Counted from the first letter of the stretch, positions 1 through 9,800 are shown. The stretch is 64,000 bases of DNA from Polynucleobacter sp. UK-Kesae-W10 (GCF_018881575.1 NZ_JACVQB010000002.1:248001-312000), one strand, 5' to 3'. Notes: generated from the sequence alone by a model not told the origin. A program made the numbers and translations.

Positions 1-671
1 TTGATCATGCGATGCGTAATACGCATGTCCCGCCAGGATTCTGGCGCGGCGTAAACGTAAACCAAAACGCGATCTTTATTGAAACTTTTATGGATGAGCT
101 GGCAGAGGCAACTGGCATGGATGCTGTGGAGTTCCGTCGCAAGCATATGCAAGAGTATCCACGTGCTGTAGCGGTCTTAAATGCTGTCGCGGATGGTATC
201 GGTTGGACTAAGCCTGCAGCACCAGGCGTTTATCGTGGTGTAGCACAGATGCGTTCATTTGGCAGTTATGTTGCTGCTGCTTGTGAGTTATCAGTTACCA
301 ATGGTACTGATGTGAAGATTCATCGTATTGTTGCTGCCACTGATCCAGGCTACGCCGTGAATCCAGCGCAAATTAATCGCCAAGTATCTGGTTCGTTTGT
401 GTATGGTTTATCTGCTCTCTTCGAGGAAGAAATTACCCTTGAAAATGGTGCAGTTGTGCAGAAGAACTTTGATACCTTCAACTCTATTCGCTTGGCGCAA
501 ATGCCTAAGGTGGAGACCATCATTATTGAGGGTGGTGGCAAAGAGTGGGGTGGTGTTGGTGAGCCAACGATTGCTGTAGCAGCGCCAGCGGTGCTCAATG
601 CAATCTATCGCGCCACTGGCAAACGCTACCGCACAGTACCTTTGAAGAATAGCGGCATTAAGCTGGTCTAA
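1..671 (+). CDS. Molybdopterin-binding oxidoreductase subunit (isoquinoline 1-oxidoreductase beta / xanthine dehydrogenase family), 3' part
   Basis: C-terminal part of a large molybdenum-cofactor subunit; the gene begins left of the window. The frame is already open at base 3 and the first ATG at base 12 is internal, because the conserved stretch around HVPPGFWRGV begins before it. The visible ~220 residues match the last third of the IorB / aldehyde-oxidase-type catalytic subunit: an FWRGV-N-NAIFIE segment, the DELAEATGMDAVEFRR helix, and the late KEWGGVGEPTIAVAAPA loop, which carries the active-site Glu in this family (known of the family). Such subunits hydroxylate heterocycles or aldehydes and work with a 2Fe-2S subunit, presumably encoded upstream. 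It ends 24 bases before soxX on the same strand, so it could be co-transcribed with the sox genes. The substrate cannot be told from this fragment. Confidence 0.8.
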   Translation, partial: DHAMRNTHVPPGFWRGVNVNQNAIFIETFMDELAEATGMDAVEFRRKHMQEYPRAVAVLNAVADGIGWTKPAAPGVYRGVAQMRSFGSYVAAACELSVTNGTDVKIHRIVAATDPGYAVNPAQINRQVSGSFVYGLSALFEEEITLENGAVVQKNFDTFNSIRLAQMPKVETIIIEGGGKEWGGVGEPTIAVAAPAVLNAIYRATGKRYRTVPLKNSGIKLV

Positions 672-695
672 ACATCAAAGTATTGTGAAGCGTCG

Positions 696-1142
696 ATGAT
701 GAAAAAGGGGTGCGTACTAGCAAGCGTCTTGCTAGTCGCCCTCAATTTCAATTTAGTGTTTGCGCAAACGATTGTTGGTGGCGTTATCAATGAGCCGTTA
801 ACGGCAACCCCTGGGGATCCAGTGCGCGGTCGTTCTATCGTTGCCAGTCGTCAAACCGGTTTATGCCTTCTCTGTCATAGCGGGCCATTTCCGGAGGAGC
901 GCTTTCAAGGAAATTTGGCTCCTGAGCTCAGCGCAAGTGTTGCCCAGTATTCGGCTCCACAATTGCGCGCCAGAATAGTCGATGCCAGCTACTTTAATCC
1001 GAATACCATCATGCCAGCGTATTACCGTACCGATCATTTGCAGCGAGTGGCACCAAAGTTTGCGGGCCAAACAATTTTGACTGGTCAAGAAATTGAAGAT
1101 GTGGTGTCCTTCTTGTTAACTTTAAAAAAACAGGCTCAATAA
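696..1142 (+). CDS. soxX: SoxX, monoheme c-type cytochrome of the SoxAX complex
   Basis: Periplasmic cytochrome subunit of SoxAX, which joins thiosulfate to the SoxY carrier cysteine and takes the electrons. 148 residues: a signal peptide (first ~23 residues, ending VFA) and one CxxCH heme motif (CLLCH, about residue 55). A downstream MPAYYRT segment supplies the distal Met region, and the C-terminal LTGQEIEDVVSFLLTL helix is typical of SoxX. Start: tandem ATG at 696/699, the first used here. It overlaps soxY by one base (TAATG) in a tight XYZA run. Only this part of a Sox system is visible; soxB and soxCD are not in the window. Confidence 0.92.
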   Translation: MMKKGCVLASVLLVALNFNLVFAQTIVGGVINEPLTATPGDPVRGRSIVASRQTGLCLLCHSGPFPEERFQGNLAPELSASVAQYSAPQLRARIVDASYFNPNTIMPAYYRTDHLQRVAPKFAGQTILTGQEIEDVVSFLLTLKKQAQ

Positions 1143-1624
1143 TGAATTTAGACTTTTCTTTTCAGCCTAATCGTCGACGTTGGCTCGGACGCTTACAAAA
1201 GCTAAGCCTCTTAGTAATTGGTACATGGTTTAGCCCTCTGACGGTATTTGCTAAAAAAGAAGATGCGACTAAAGCAATTCAAGACATCTCTGGTGGTAAA
1301 GCAGTGCAAGAGGGTAGGGTTTCTATAGTGATTCCCCCGTTAGTGGAGAACGGTAATCTCGTGGTGTTAAAGGTGAGTGTTGAGAGCCCGATGACGGTCA
1401 CTAACTACGTCAAAGCAATCCACGTCATTGCAGAAGGCAATCCACTGCCTAATATTTTTACCGCCTATCTCACTCCTCGCTCTGGGACCTCCAGTATTAC
1501 TACGCGTGTTCGTTTGGCTGATAGTCAGACTGTCTGGGCTATTGCGCAAATGAATGATGGTAGTTTTTGGAGTGGCCATGCTGAAACCTTGGTAACCCTT
1601 TCTGCCTGCACGGAGTTGGTATGA
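1142..1624 (+). CDS. soxY: SoxY, sulfur-carrier protein of the Sox pathway (non-canonical C-terminus)
   Basis: Periplasmic carrier that binds sulfur intermediates covalently through a cysteine on a flexible C-terminal arm, in complex with SoxZ. 160 residues with a twin-arginine-like signal (NRRRWLGRLQKL plus a hydrophobic stretch, to about residue 38), as expected for a Tat-exported protein. The SoxY fold is recognisable from the VSIVIPPLVENGN and VLKVSVESPM segments. Oddity: the usual GGCGG terminus is absent; the protein ends LSACTELV, with its only cysteine five residues from the end and no glycines around it. Overlaps soxZ by four bases (ATGA), so the pair is translationally coupled. It may be a variant carrier subfamily rather than a defective one, since everything else is intact. 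Confidence 0.88.
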   Translation: MNLDFSFQPNRRRWLGRLQKLSLLVIGTWFSPLTVFAKKEDATKAIQDISGGKAVQEGRVSIVIPPLVENGNLVVLKVSVESPMTVTNYVKAIHVIAEGNPLPNIFTAYLTPRSGTSSITTRVRLADSQTVWAIAQMNDGSFWSGHAETLVTLSACTELV

Positions 1625-1950
1625 GTAAAACGTCGCGAACCTCGATTACGATGCCCGCCAGCGCAAAGAAGGGCGCTATTATTGAAATTCGTGCGATTGC
1701 TCAGCACGATATGGAGTCTGGATTTCGCTACACAGAGAGTGGTAAGCCCATTGCCCGTGACATCATTCGCACCTTTGCCTGTACCTATAACGATATTGAA
1801 GTGTTTAAGATGGATTTCTACCCGGGTATGGGTGCCAATCCTTTAGTCATTTTCACAACTATCGCCACAGAAACGGGCACGCTCGAATTTAAGTGGTCAG
1901 GGGATGATGGTTATGAGGCCATCAATCAGGCACACATCACCGTTTCATGA
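1621..1950 (+). CDS. soxZ: SoxZ, SoxY partner protein
   Basis: Immunoglobulin-like partner of SoxY; the SoxYZ heterodimer carries the sulfur substrate between Sox enzymes. 109 residues, the normal family length, with no signal peptide, as expected because SoxZ is exported by riding on SoxY. The conserved segments are the early KKGAIIEIRAIAQHDMESG, the central FYPGMGANP and the C-terminal FKWSGDDG. The start ATG overlaps the soxY stop, and its stop overlaps the soxA ATG (ATGA both times), so the three genes look translationally coupled. Confidence 0.93.
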   Translation: MSKTSRTSITMPASAKKGAIIEIRAIAQHDMESGFRYTESGKPIARDIIRTFACTYNDIEVFKMDFYPGMGANPLVIFTTIATETGTLEFKWSGDDGYEAINQAHITVS

Positions 1951-2714
1951 AAAGGGTGTTGATTCCTTTGCTGATTAGCGCTGCCGGCTTTGTAATGGCA
2001 GCCGATAACCCAGCTAAACAAAAGCTTCAATCGAGTTACGAGCTGATGACTCTGGAAAATAAGGCGATGCAAGATGATTCTAGTCTTAATCCAGCCATGT
2101 TCTGGGTGGTAGATGGTGAAGCTGCCTGGAATGAAAAAACGGGAACGCAGAATCAATCGTGCGCCGGATGCCATGGAGATGTTCAAAAATCCATGCGTGG
2201 GGTAGCCAGCCAATTTCCCAAAATTATCCACGGCAAGTTGCAAACCCTGGAAGGGCAAATCAATCAATGTCGTACCAAGGCCCAGGGTGCCAATGCACTT
2301 GCTTATGAAAGTAAGCTACTGTTATCTTTAACGGCCTTAGTAGCTAATCAGTCGAAGGGAATGCCTATTGCTGTTAAAGAAACTGCTAGCAATAAGGTAG
2401 ATCTACAAAAAGGGCGGCAATCTTTTTATGAGCGTATGGGTCAACTCAATTTATCTTGCGCTCAGTGTCATGAAGATCGTGCTGGTCTTAAGTTGGGGGG
2501 CAGCCCCATCCCGCAGGGGCATCCCAATGCCTACCCCATCTATCGACTGGAATGGCAAACTCTTGGCTCACTGCAGCGACGTTTGCGCAACTGCATGAGT
2601 GGCGTCAGGGCGCAGCAGTATGAATATGGTTCGCCAGAGATGGCGCAACTTGAACTATTTTTGGCTTGGAGAGCGCGCGGTCTGCCCCTGGAGTCCCCAG
2701 GGGTCAGGCCTTAG
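1947..2714 (+). CDS. soxA: SoxA, diheme c-type cytochrome of the SoxAX complex
   Basis: Catalytic subunit of SoxAX, which conjugates thiosulfate to SoxY. 255 residues with a signal peptide ending near residue 18 (FVMAA). Two CxxCH heme motifs are visible: CAGCH (about residue 72) and CAQCH (about residue 172). A later RNCMSGVRAQ segment holds the cysteine that in known SoxA is the persulfide ligand of the active heme (family knowledge). A KGRQSFYERMGQLNLSC stretch precedes the second heme, as in diheme SoxA. It is the last gene of the run and converges with purU twelve bases downstream; no clear terminator is seen between them. Confidence 0.93.
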   Translation: MKRVLIPLLISAAGFVMAADNPAKQKLQSSYELMTLENKAMQDDSSLNPAMFWVVDGEAAWNEKTGTQNQSCAGCHGDVQKSMRGVASQFPKIIHGKLQTLEGQINQCRTKAQGANALAYESKLLLSLTALVANQSKGMPIAVKETASNKVDLQKGRQSFYERMGQLNLSCAQCHEDRAGLKLGGSPIPQGHPNAYPIYRLEWQTLGSLQRRLRNCMSGVRAQQYEYGSPEMAQLELFLAWRARGLPLESPGVRP

Positions 2715-2725
2715 AAAACAATCGC

Positions 2726-3580
2726 TTAGTCAGAGAAGACGACTGAGGTCGTGCCGTTAATTAAGACACGGTCATGCAGGTAATAACGGAGTGCGCGAGA
2801 TAAGACGGTGCGCTCTAAATCACGCCCTTTGCGTACAAGATCTTCCGGTGTATCGCCATGAGTTACGCGGGTAACGTCTTGCTCAATAATTGGACCTTCA
2901 TCCAAGTCGCTAGTGACAAAGTGGGAAGTGGCGCCAATCAATTTAATACCGCGAGCATGGGCTTGATGGTATGGCTTAGCACCCTTAAAGCTTGGCAGGA
3001 AAGAGTGATGTACGTTAATGCAGCGGCCCGATAACTTGGTGGATAGATCATCCGACAAGATTTGCATATAGCGCGCCAAGATCACCATATCGACTTTAGA
3101 GTCAGCAATAATTTCCAGCAACTTGGATTCCTGTGCAGGCTTGGTTTCTGGAGTAACCGGTAAATGATAGAAAGGAATGTCAGCAAAATCGATGCTGGCA
3201 TAAACCTCACGTGGATGATTTGAAACAATACCGCAAATAATCATTGGCAATTCACCGATACGCCAGCGGTAGAGTAGGTCAACCAGGCAGTGATCAAGCT
3301 TAGATGCCATGATCAAGACGCGCTTCAAATCTTTTACTGCGCGCAGATTCCAGGTCAACTCAAAACGTTTAGCAATTTCGGTAAAGCCTGAGCGCAATGT
3401 ATTGCCATCGGTAGGGCAGCTAAAACTCACACGCATAAAAAAGCGCTTAGACGCTTTGTCGTCAAATTGCTGAGCTTCTTCAATATCGCCACCAGCCTGA
3501 AAAATATAAGTGGATACGGCAGCCACAATTCCAGGTTTGTTAGGGCAGGTTAGGGTGAGGTAATAGTTTTCTGTTGTCAT
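2726..3580 (-). CDS. purU: Formyltetrahydrofolate deformylase
   Basis: Hydrolyses 10-formyl-THF to formate and THF, balancing one-carbon pools and supplying formate for purine synthesis. 284 residues, the family length. An N-terminal ACT domain (residues ~8-85, CPNKPGIVAAVSTYIFQAGG) is followed by a formyltransferase-fold domain (~90-284). The catalytic signature is visible: NVHHSFLPSF with the conserved His, then SHFVTSDLDEGPIIEQD with the catalytic Asp. The formate released here is the substrate of the formate dehydrogenase at 31.5-36.2 kb, although the loci are not linked. Monocistronic-looking, convergent with soxA. Confidence 0.95.
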   Translation of the reverse strand: MTTENYYLTLTCPNKPGIVAAVSTYIFQAGGDIEEAQQFDDKASKRFFMRVSFSCPTDGNTLRSGFTEIAKRFELTWNLRAVKDLKRVLIMASKLDHCLVDLLYRWRIGELPMIICGIVSNHPREVYASIDFADIPFYHLPVTPETKPAQESKLLEIIADSKVDMVILARYMQILSDDLSTKLSGRCINVHHSFLPSFKGAKPYHQAHARGIKLIGATSHFVTSDLDEGPIIEQDVTRVTHGDTPEDLVRKGRDLERTVLSRALRYYLHDRVLINGTTSVVFSD

Positions 3581-3657
3581 TGCTCAATTCATCTCAAGAT
3601 TGCTAATAGAGGCTAATTTTAGTCCTAGCCCACCAAAATGTATGACATTGCCTAGTT

Positions 3658-4050
3658 CTATTGCTTGGCAGACTCTTGTTTTGTATCCAAAGGGCCTGGC
3701 AAAGGAGTGCTGTAATCGGTTACTGGCGGCAAGGTGATCTCCTCACAAATTGGTTTAGGTCCGACCACATTTAAGAAACTGCATTCCTTTTTAGTAGCCG
3801 CAGATGCCGCATGCTCAAGAGGAGATTTTCCGGTGGTAGCAGTTGATGCAATGCTCGTGGCAGTAATCGGGTTGGCCACTGCCGCTGCCGCCACAGTACT
3901 GCCTGCCGTGCTGGCTGCTGCAGAGGTGGAACTCCCAATCGCTACAAGTGGTGCCGCGCAGCCCTGAAATAGTAGGGCGCTAGCGATCAAGCAATAAGAC
4001 ACTAAGGTTTGTAGGCGCGCTAGCTTCACAGGATGGCTGAGAGGGATCAC
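3658..4050 (-). CDS. Small Ala/Ser/Thr-rich lipoprotein, function unknown
   Basis: 130 residues. The N-terminus has a hydrophobic stretch followed by a lipobox-like LLFQGC (Cys about residue 31), so it is predicted to be lipid-anchored in the envelope. The middle is low-complexity Ala, Ser, Thr and Val, and the end is Pro-rich. Two further cysteines (KKECSFLN and KPICEE) could form a disulfide. It overlaps the upstream penicillin-acylase gene by four bases on the same strand, suggesting co-translation. I do not recognise a family. Confidence 0.6.
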   Translation of the reverse strand: MIPLSHPVKLARLQTLVSYCLIASALLFQGCAAPLVAIGSSTSAAASTAGSTVAAAAVANPITATSIASTATTGKSPLEHAASAATKKECSFLNVVGPKPICEEITLPPVTDYSTPLPGPLDTKQESAKQ

Positions 4051-6506
4051 TTGTTATGAAGCTCTAAGGAACGCTCAACCTTTTCTGATTTCATCTGCAG
4101 CGGTAAATATTCATTGTTTGCCCACAGTGGATTCATATTGCGATAGAGCTTACTTTGTACCCAGCCAGATTGACCAGCTTGATAAATAAACAAAGACTTT
4201 TCTAAATCAGATAAGTCGTAGATGGTGCGTAAGCTGGGTGCTTGTAAAGTTTCATAGGGATTCTTAGAGCGCAACAGCTCTAGTCTGCCTACATTGATCG
4301 TATTGCTGTCACCAGGGAACGGTGTTTGAATATTAAAGAAGTTACCTAGTACAGGGATTTTGCTTAAGGGGCGATGCTCAGAAATCGCAGTATGCGCTTC
4401 ACCCCAGGACCATTTTTTAGGGTCTTTGCCGTATTCCGTACTGAGATAATCCAAAGCCTTGTTGAGGGCATCATTAGCAGATTCTTGACAGTTCTCTACT
4501 TGCTCTGTTTTGGGGTTGTCACACCAGGGGCTATTTGGATTTTGTACTTGATGAATCAAGGCGCCCCGGTAATTGCGGTCACCATAATTGAGTGAGAACA
4601 AATAGCTTAAGCGCGAAAATAAATTACGCGTTAATTGGTCTGCCCAAGCATTAAAGATCAGAGCACCTGCGCTATCAACCTTCATATCGCCATTAAAGCT
4701 CTGAATAATTTCTTGCGCCTGAGCGGCCACGGGGTGATTCGATGTGCTGGATTTAAAAAGTGCTAGCAGCGGGACGGCGGTTAGAGAGTAGGTGTCTGCT
4801 TGCATCGTTTTCATGAAACCTAAATCATGCGTATTTTTAGATTTGATCAAATCGACGATGCGGTCATAGCGTGCTGATAAATCCCAATCACCAGTCAAGG
4901 GGTTGGGATCATTGCTAGCAATAATTCTTTGGTTAGCGGTAGCAATCCAACCTTGCTCTGGATTATTGCTGGCCGGTAATTGTTCAAATGGGACGTATCC
5001 ATTCCAGTCATATTGCTTTTCCCAGCCAGGGGCTGGGGCAACCCCATATAAACCTTGATGCAGCACGCGCTTGGGGGCAACGCCAGCTGCTTGATAGCTA
5101 ATATTCCCATCGACATCAGCCATCACGACGTTTTGCATGGGAGCATAATTTTTTCGCAAGGCTGTCTTAAATGAATCTATATCTTTAGCGCGGTTCATTT
5201 CGAGTAGACCTGCGACGGATTGATTTTCAAGATCAAGCGCAGTCCAGCGAAGTGCTAGCGCAAAACGACTAGTGTCAATTGCACGTTTTGCGCGAGCATA
5301 GGAATCCGACATCACGGGGCCATGACGCGTCTCTTTCACAATAAATTGGAGTGGTGGCGCATCTTTAATATCGATGATTTCTTGGCGCACCTTAAAGGGC
5401 AGCATGCCATCAGGACCGCGGTACATACCTGGATTTTTGGGATCCAATTGTTCGATGTAGACGTCTTGAACATCTGGATTGGTGTTTGTAAAACTCCATG
5501 CGTATTTATCGGTTCTTCCTAAAACGACTGCCGGTATTCCGGGGAGGGTGCCACCGATAACGTTGAGTCCAGGCGCATCCAAGTGGGCGAAATACCAAAT
5601 CGCTGGCGCAGAGAGGCCTAGATGAGGATCGTTTGCAAGGAGGGGTTTGCCGCTTACTGTTAATTTGCCGCTCAGAGCCCAGTTATTGGAGCCAATACCG
5701 TCTTTGCCGCCTGGCAGATCGATACTGGAAAGCTCGGTAGCTGGAAGATTTTTGGATTTACCGTCTTTGCTAGATGGGTTGGGATTGAAAATATTGAGCT
5801 CTTTATAGAGCTTGGCAAAATCGACTCTAGTGACCGGTTCACCGACCTCAAAGGGCGGCATCACTTCCCAGACTTGCTCAGTGGTCAGATACTGTGAGAG
5901 CTCAAGTCTTTGCAATTCTTTTTGCCAGTTACCACCAAGATCGTAGGCCATCATCAACATCCAAGCTACGCTATCTGTTGGTGACCAATGCCCTGGTTTT
6001 GAGCCTGTTAAAAGGTACTCAACTGGTAGCGCCCAGCCGAGTTGTGCATTACCGGCATTGACACCATCTGCATATGCTTGGAGTAAACGTTTAGCAGCAA
6101 CTGGGTAACGATCAAATTGACGTTCAGCTGCGCGCTTGACCCCAAGCGTGCGAATGAAGCGATCAATACTGACAGTTTCGCTGCCGAGAATTTCAGAGAG
6201 GCGACCGCTGGCAAGACGACGATTAATCTCCATTTGCCAAGAGCGCTCAGAAGCATGTAGATAACCTAAGGCAAATAGAGCATCCGTTTGGCTATTGGCT
6301 TTAATGTGGGGGACGTCAGCTTCATCAAATGTGATGACAACCGTGTCACCCAAACTTTTGATGGTGTGCTTTCCAGAAGGATTGGATTTGGCGCAATAGA
6401 GGTAAACCAAAACAACAGTCAGTATGAGCACTAAGATAATGCCGCTCACCCACGAAAGAGGGCGTAAGAACTTACGCAGTCCTGCTGATTTACCAATGGG
6501 CTTCAT
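4047..6506 (-). CDS. Penicillin acylase family protein (Ntn hydrolase), membrane-anchored precursor
   Basis: Member of the penicillin G acylase / acyl-homoserine-lactone acylase family, which hydrolyses amide bonds of acylated small molecules after autocatalytic cleavage into alpha and beta chains. 819 residues. A single N-terminal transmembrane segment (about residues 18-40) would place the enzyme in the periplasm. The alpha-chain signature includes VPHIKANSQTDALFALGYLHASER. The processing site and catalytic Ser are in GIGSNNWALSG (Ser about residue 273), followed by the family's NDPHL motif. The substrate is not predictable; penicillin, cyclic lipopeptide and AHL acylases share these motifs, so quorum quenching is only a possibility. 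It lies divergent from tRNA-Leu. Confidence 0.88.
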   Translation of the reverse strand: MKPIGKSAGLRKFLRPLSWVSGIILVLILTVVLVYLYCAKSNPSGKHTIKSLGDTVVITFDEADVPHIKANSQTDALFALGYLHASERSWQMEINRRLASGRLSEILGSETVSIDRFIRTLGVKRAAERQFDRYPVAAKRLLQAYADGVNAGNAQLGWALPVEYLLTGSKPGHWSPTDSVAWMLMMAYDLGGNWQKELQRLELSQYLTTEQVWEVMPPFEVGEPVTRVDFAKLYKELNIFNPNPSSKDGKSKNLPATELSSIDLPGGKDGIGSNNWALSGKLTVSGKPLLANDPHLGLSAPAIWYFAHLDAPGLNVIGGTLPGIPAVVLGRTDKYAWSFTNTNPDVQDVYIEQLDPKNPGMYRGPDGMLPFKVRQEIIDIKDAPPLQFIVKETRHGPVMSDSYARAKRAIDTSRFALALRWTALDLENQSVAGLLEMNRAKDIDSFKTALRKNYAPMQNVVMADVDGNISYQAAGVAPKRVLHQGLYGVAPAPGWEKQYDWNGYVPFEQLPASNNPEQGWIATANQRIIASNDPNPLTGDWDLSARYDRIVDLIKSKNTHDLGFMKTMQADTYSLTAVPLLALFKSSTSNHPVAAQAQEIIQSFNGDMKVDSAGALIFNAWADQLTRNLFSRLSYLFSLNYGDRNYRGALIHQVQNPNSPWCDNPKTEQVENCQESANDALNKALDYLSTEYGKDPKKWSWGEAHTAISEHRPLSKIPVLGNFFNIQTPFPGDSNTINVGRLELLRSKNPYETLQAPSLRTIYDLSDLEKSLFIYQAGQSGWVQSKLYRNMNPLWANNEYLPLQMKSEKVERSLELHNK

Positions 6507-6640
6507 GAATAATATTTTAGTATTGTTGCCTCTGAAAGCCCAAGCACTCCGGAATGGGTCTTCCAGGCCGCTTTTTACGCTTGCATGCTAAAATTTGCCT
6601 TGTCTTGATTTATTTAGCGCGGCAGTTCCTGCTTGTGCGG

Positions 6641-6729
6641 GCCCGAGTGGTGAAATCGGTAGACACAGCAGATTTAAAATCTGCCGACTCAAAAAAGTCG
6701 TGCCGGTTCGATTCCGGCCTCGGGCACCA
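6641..6729 (+). tRNA. tRNA-Leu (anticodon UAA)
   Basis: Class II tRNA with a long variable arm. The acceptor stem GCCCGAG pairs with CTCGGGC, followed by an encoded ACCA end. The anticodon arm is CAGAT-loop-ATCTG with TAA in the loop. The variable arm is CGACT-AAAAA-AGTCG and the T arm contains GGTTCGATTCC. The encoded CCA is at 6727-6729. Confidence 0.97.
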
Positions 6730-6749
6730 CCATCCACTCTCTATTTGCA

Positions 6750-6839
6750 CCTAAAACAGGCATTTTCTGTGGGTTTTAGGGCCTATTTATATGATTTTTA
6801 AGGGAATTCCTCGTAAAATCTAGTACTAATCTACTAGAT
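6750..6839 (+). promoter_or_regulatory. Two inverted repeats between tRNA-Leu and the tpsA1 start
   Basis: The first is CCTAAAAC (6750-6757) with its complement GTTTTAGG (6773-6780), a possible 3' hairpin of the tRNA transcript but with no T tract after it. The second is ATCTAGTA (6818-6825) with TACTAGAT (6832-6839), perfect 8-base arms and a 6-base gap, ending ten bases before the TTG start of the adhesin gene. The second could be an operator or an mRNA hairpin at the ribosome site; no Shine-Dalgarno sequence is evident there. Confidence 0.45.
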
Positions 6840-6848
6840 CAATACGGC

Positions 6849-9800
6849 TTGAGTAATTCCCCGGGGGTGTTGCCCCATCATCTTCTTGTTAAACGCTTTG
6901 ATTCTTTTTCTTTAGGGGCGAAGAAGGCCTTTGCCTTTTCCATTTTTCTGGTTTGCTCATCCAGTGCACTGAATGCCGCTGCTGCAACACTAGCCCCCAA
7001 GACTTTGCCGACCAACGGCCAAGTGGTTTCCGGTAGCGCCACCATCTCTCAATCGCAAACCGCTAGTACAGCAACGATGAATGTGAATCAAACTTCACAG
7101 CGCGCCGTGATCAATTGGGATAACTTTAACGTCGGTAAAAATGCCACGGTGAACTTTAATCAGCCCAATGCCAGTGCGGTGACCTTAAATCGCGTGACCG
7201 GTGGCAATGCTTCGGTGATTGAGGGGGCTGTCAGAGCTAATGGTCAAGTAGTGTTCGTTAATGAAAACGGGGTGACCTTTACCAAGGGAGCAACCGTCAA
7301 TGCTGCGGGTGTCGTAGCCACCACCATGAACATTGCTGATAAAGATTTCATGGAAGGTAAATCTACTTATCAAGGCAATGGCGCTGGCACGGTGATTAAC
7401 GAAGGTAAGATTAAAACCAATGTCGATGGTGGCTACATTGCCTTATTGGCACCAGAAGTGCGCAATGATGGGTATCTGATTGCCAAAAAAGGTGCCGGCA
7501 CTGTTGCGCTAGGTTCTGGCGAGCAAATCACGCTGGACTTTAAGGGCAACTCCCTTATTTCCCTAAAAGTGGATAAAGCTGCTTACCAGGCTTTAATCGA
7601 AAACAAGCGTGTCGTTGAAGTCAACGGTGGTTTGGTGGTTATTGCCGCAGGTTCGGCTAATCAGCTGATGGCAACCGTAATCAAAAACACTGGCAAGATC
7701 TCAGCGTCTTCAATGGTGAACAACGGCGGTGTAATCGAGTTAGTTGCCAACACTGTGACCCAAGCGGGCAAGGCAGTGGCCAATAGCCAAACTGCTCAAG
7801 GTGGTCAGATCAACATCGCGGGCAACGACATCACCGTAGCCCAAAGCTCGAAAACCACTGCTACCGGTGCAACTGGTGGTGGTCAGGTAAATATCGGCTT
7901 GGCAACTACGAAGGTGAGTGGCGGTAGTCAAGTGAATGCCGTGACCCCACCAACGCCAGCTATCATTGCCGCCAATTCAAGCCAAGCAGCCCAAAGCAAT
8001 CAAATGGCCAAAACAGTTACCGTAGAACAAAACGCCGTAATCGACGCATCAGCCACCAAAACGGGTAATGGCGGAACGATTGCCATTTGGTCTCAAGTGC
8101 AAACGACGATTGCCGGCATCCTCCAATCGATGGGTGGCGCACTATCGGGTAATGGTGGCTTTATTGAAACCAGCTCTAAAGGCCAAGTCAGCATCGCCCC
8201 AACCATGAGCATCAATACCAGCGCCAATAATCAAAGCGGTAAATCAGGCACTTGGCTTCTAGACCCCATTGATCTGACGATTGATCGGGCAGCAGCGAAC
8301 CTGATTTCCCAAGTGTTGGCTAATAGCAATGTCACTATTGCGGTGACGAATAGTACGATCGCATGCCCCATTGGTGCATGTACGCAAAACGGCACTGCTA
8401 GCCTGACCATTGCTAGTGGGGCAGATATTCTTAAAGCCGGAACAAATTACACAACCCTGACCCTTAGTTCTGCCGGTATCTTTAACCTCAATGCAAATAT
8501 TAGTGGTCAGAACTTAGATGTCATCATCAGCTCTTCGATCGCCTATCTCAATGTTGGCACTACCATCGCTGCCTCTAAAGTAACCGTTCAGGCCCAAACG
8601 ATATACAGCGCTGGCACGATCCAAACAAGTAACTACCTGAGCAACACCAATCCAGGTTCGCTTGGTAATGTCATCCAATTATTAGCCCAGGCCATTTATG
8701 TCTCGGGACGTTTATCGGCTAACGCACCTCAAGGGGTGGCGGGATCAATCAAGCTCGATGCCAATACCATCTTCTTGCAAAACGGTGCTGTACTGGAGGC
8801 TAGCGCAGAAGAGGGTGGCCAGATTACAGTTGCTGCCAATGACTCTACTTGGAGCGGTGCTGCTATTCAGGCAAATGGCGGCAATGGCAGGGGAGGTACG
8901 CTAGCCATTAGTGCAGCAAACGACCAGCATTTCGACCAAGCATTACTGCAATCCAATGGCACTACTGATGGCGGCGCCATCACTATCACCACAGCCAGTG
9001 GTGACCTCATCATCCAAAACTCCACAATCCAAACCAACGGCAGTAATGGCCGTGGCGGAAGCATTGGTGCATCTGCAAGTAATTACGTCACCTTCCAAAA
9101 TACCGCGATCAATGCAAACGGCAATACCCAAGGTGGCACGATCAAGATAGGCAATGATGCGGACCACGGCACATTGCCTTTTGCTTTATTAACCTCCCTA
9201 GATCAATACACCAGCATTAGCGCTGCTCAAACTGACTCCAATGCGACTAATAAAAATGGTGGATTTATCGAGACCTCAGGACAGACCCTGAATCTTCTAG
9301 CCTCAATTAATGCTGGTAGAGGGGGTATGTGGTTGTTAGACCCATATTTGCTGACTATTACAGGCGCCCAAAACGTCAATGGTTCTTCTGCCACTAATAC
9401 CTATATAGGTTCTGTAGGTTTAACAACAATCTCCAACTCGACTCTCAATGCTGCGCTGAATATTGCTGCAGTCACCATAACGGATAGTTCTGGGGATATC
9501 ACTATTAATGGACCGATTCTCGGGACTAACTCCTTAACCATTGTTGCGAGCTCCGGCAACATTCAGGTAAATGCTGGAATTACGCTGACTGGGGTAGGCT
9601 CTTCAATCACTCTTAAAGCGAGTGGATATATTTCTACTAATGGCGCTAACACCTTCCAAACGAATGGTGGAGATGTCATTTTCTGGTCTAACTCCGGAAA
9701 TGTATCTAGTACTAGTGCGACAAGCGCCAACTTCATCTATGTGGATTCAGGCACTCAAATGCTTACCCATGGCGGCGCCATTTATCTTGCTGGTGGAGCA

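Noticed and set aside
6554-6801. Plus-strand frames running through tRNA-Leu
   Set aside because: They are translations of the tRNA gene and its flanks, which fold clearly as a class II tRNA.
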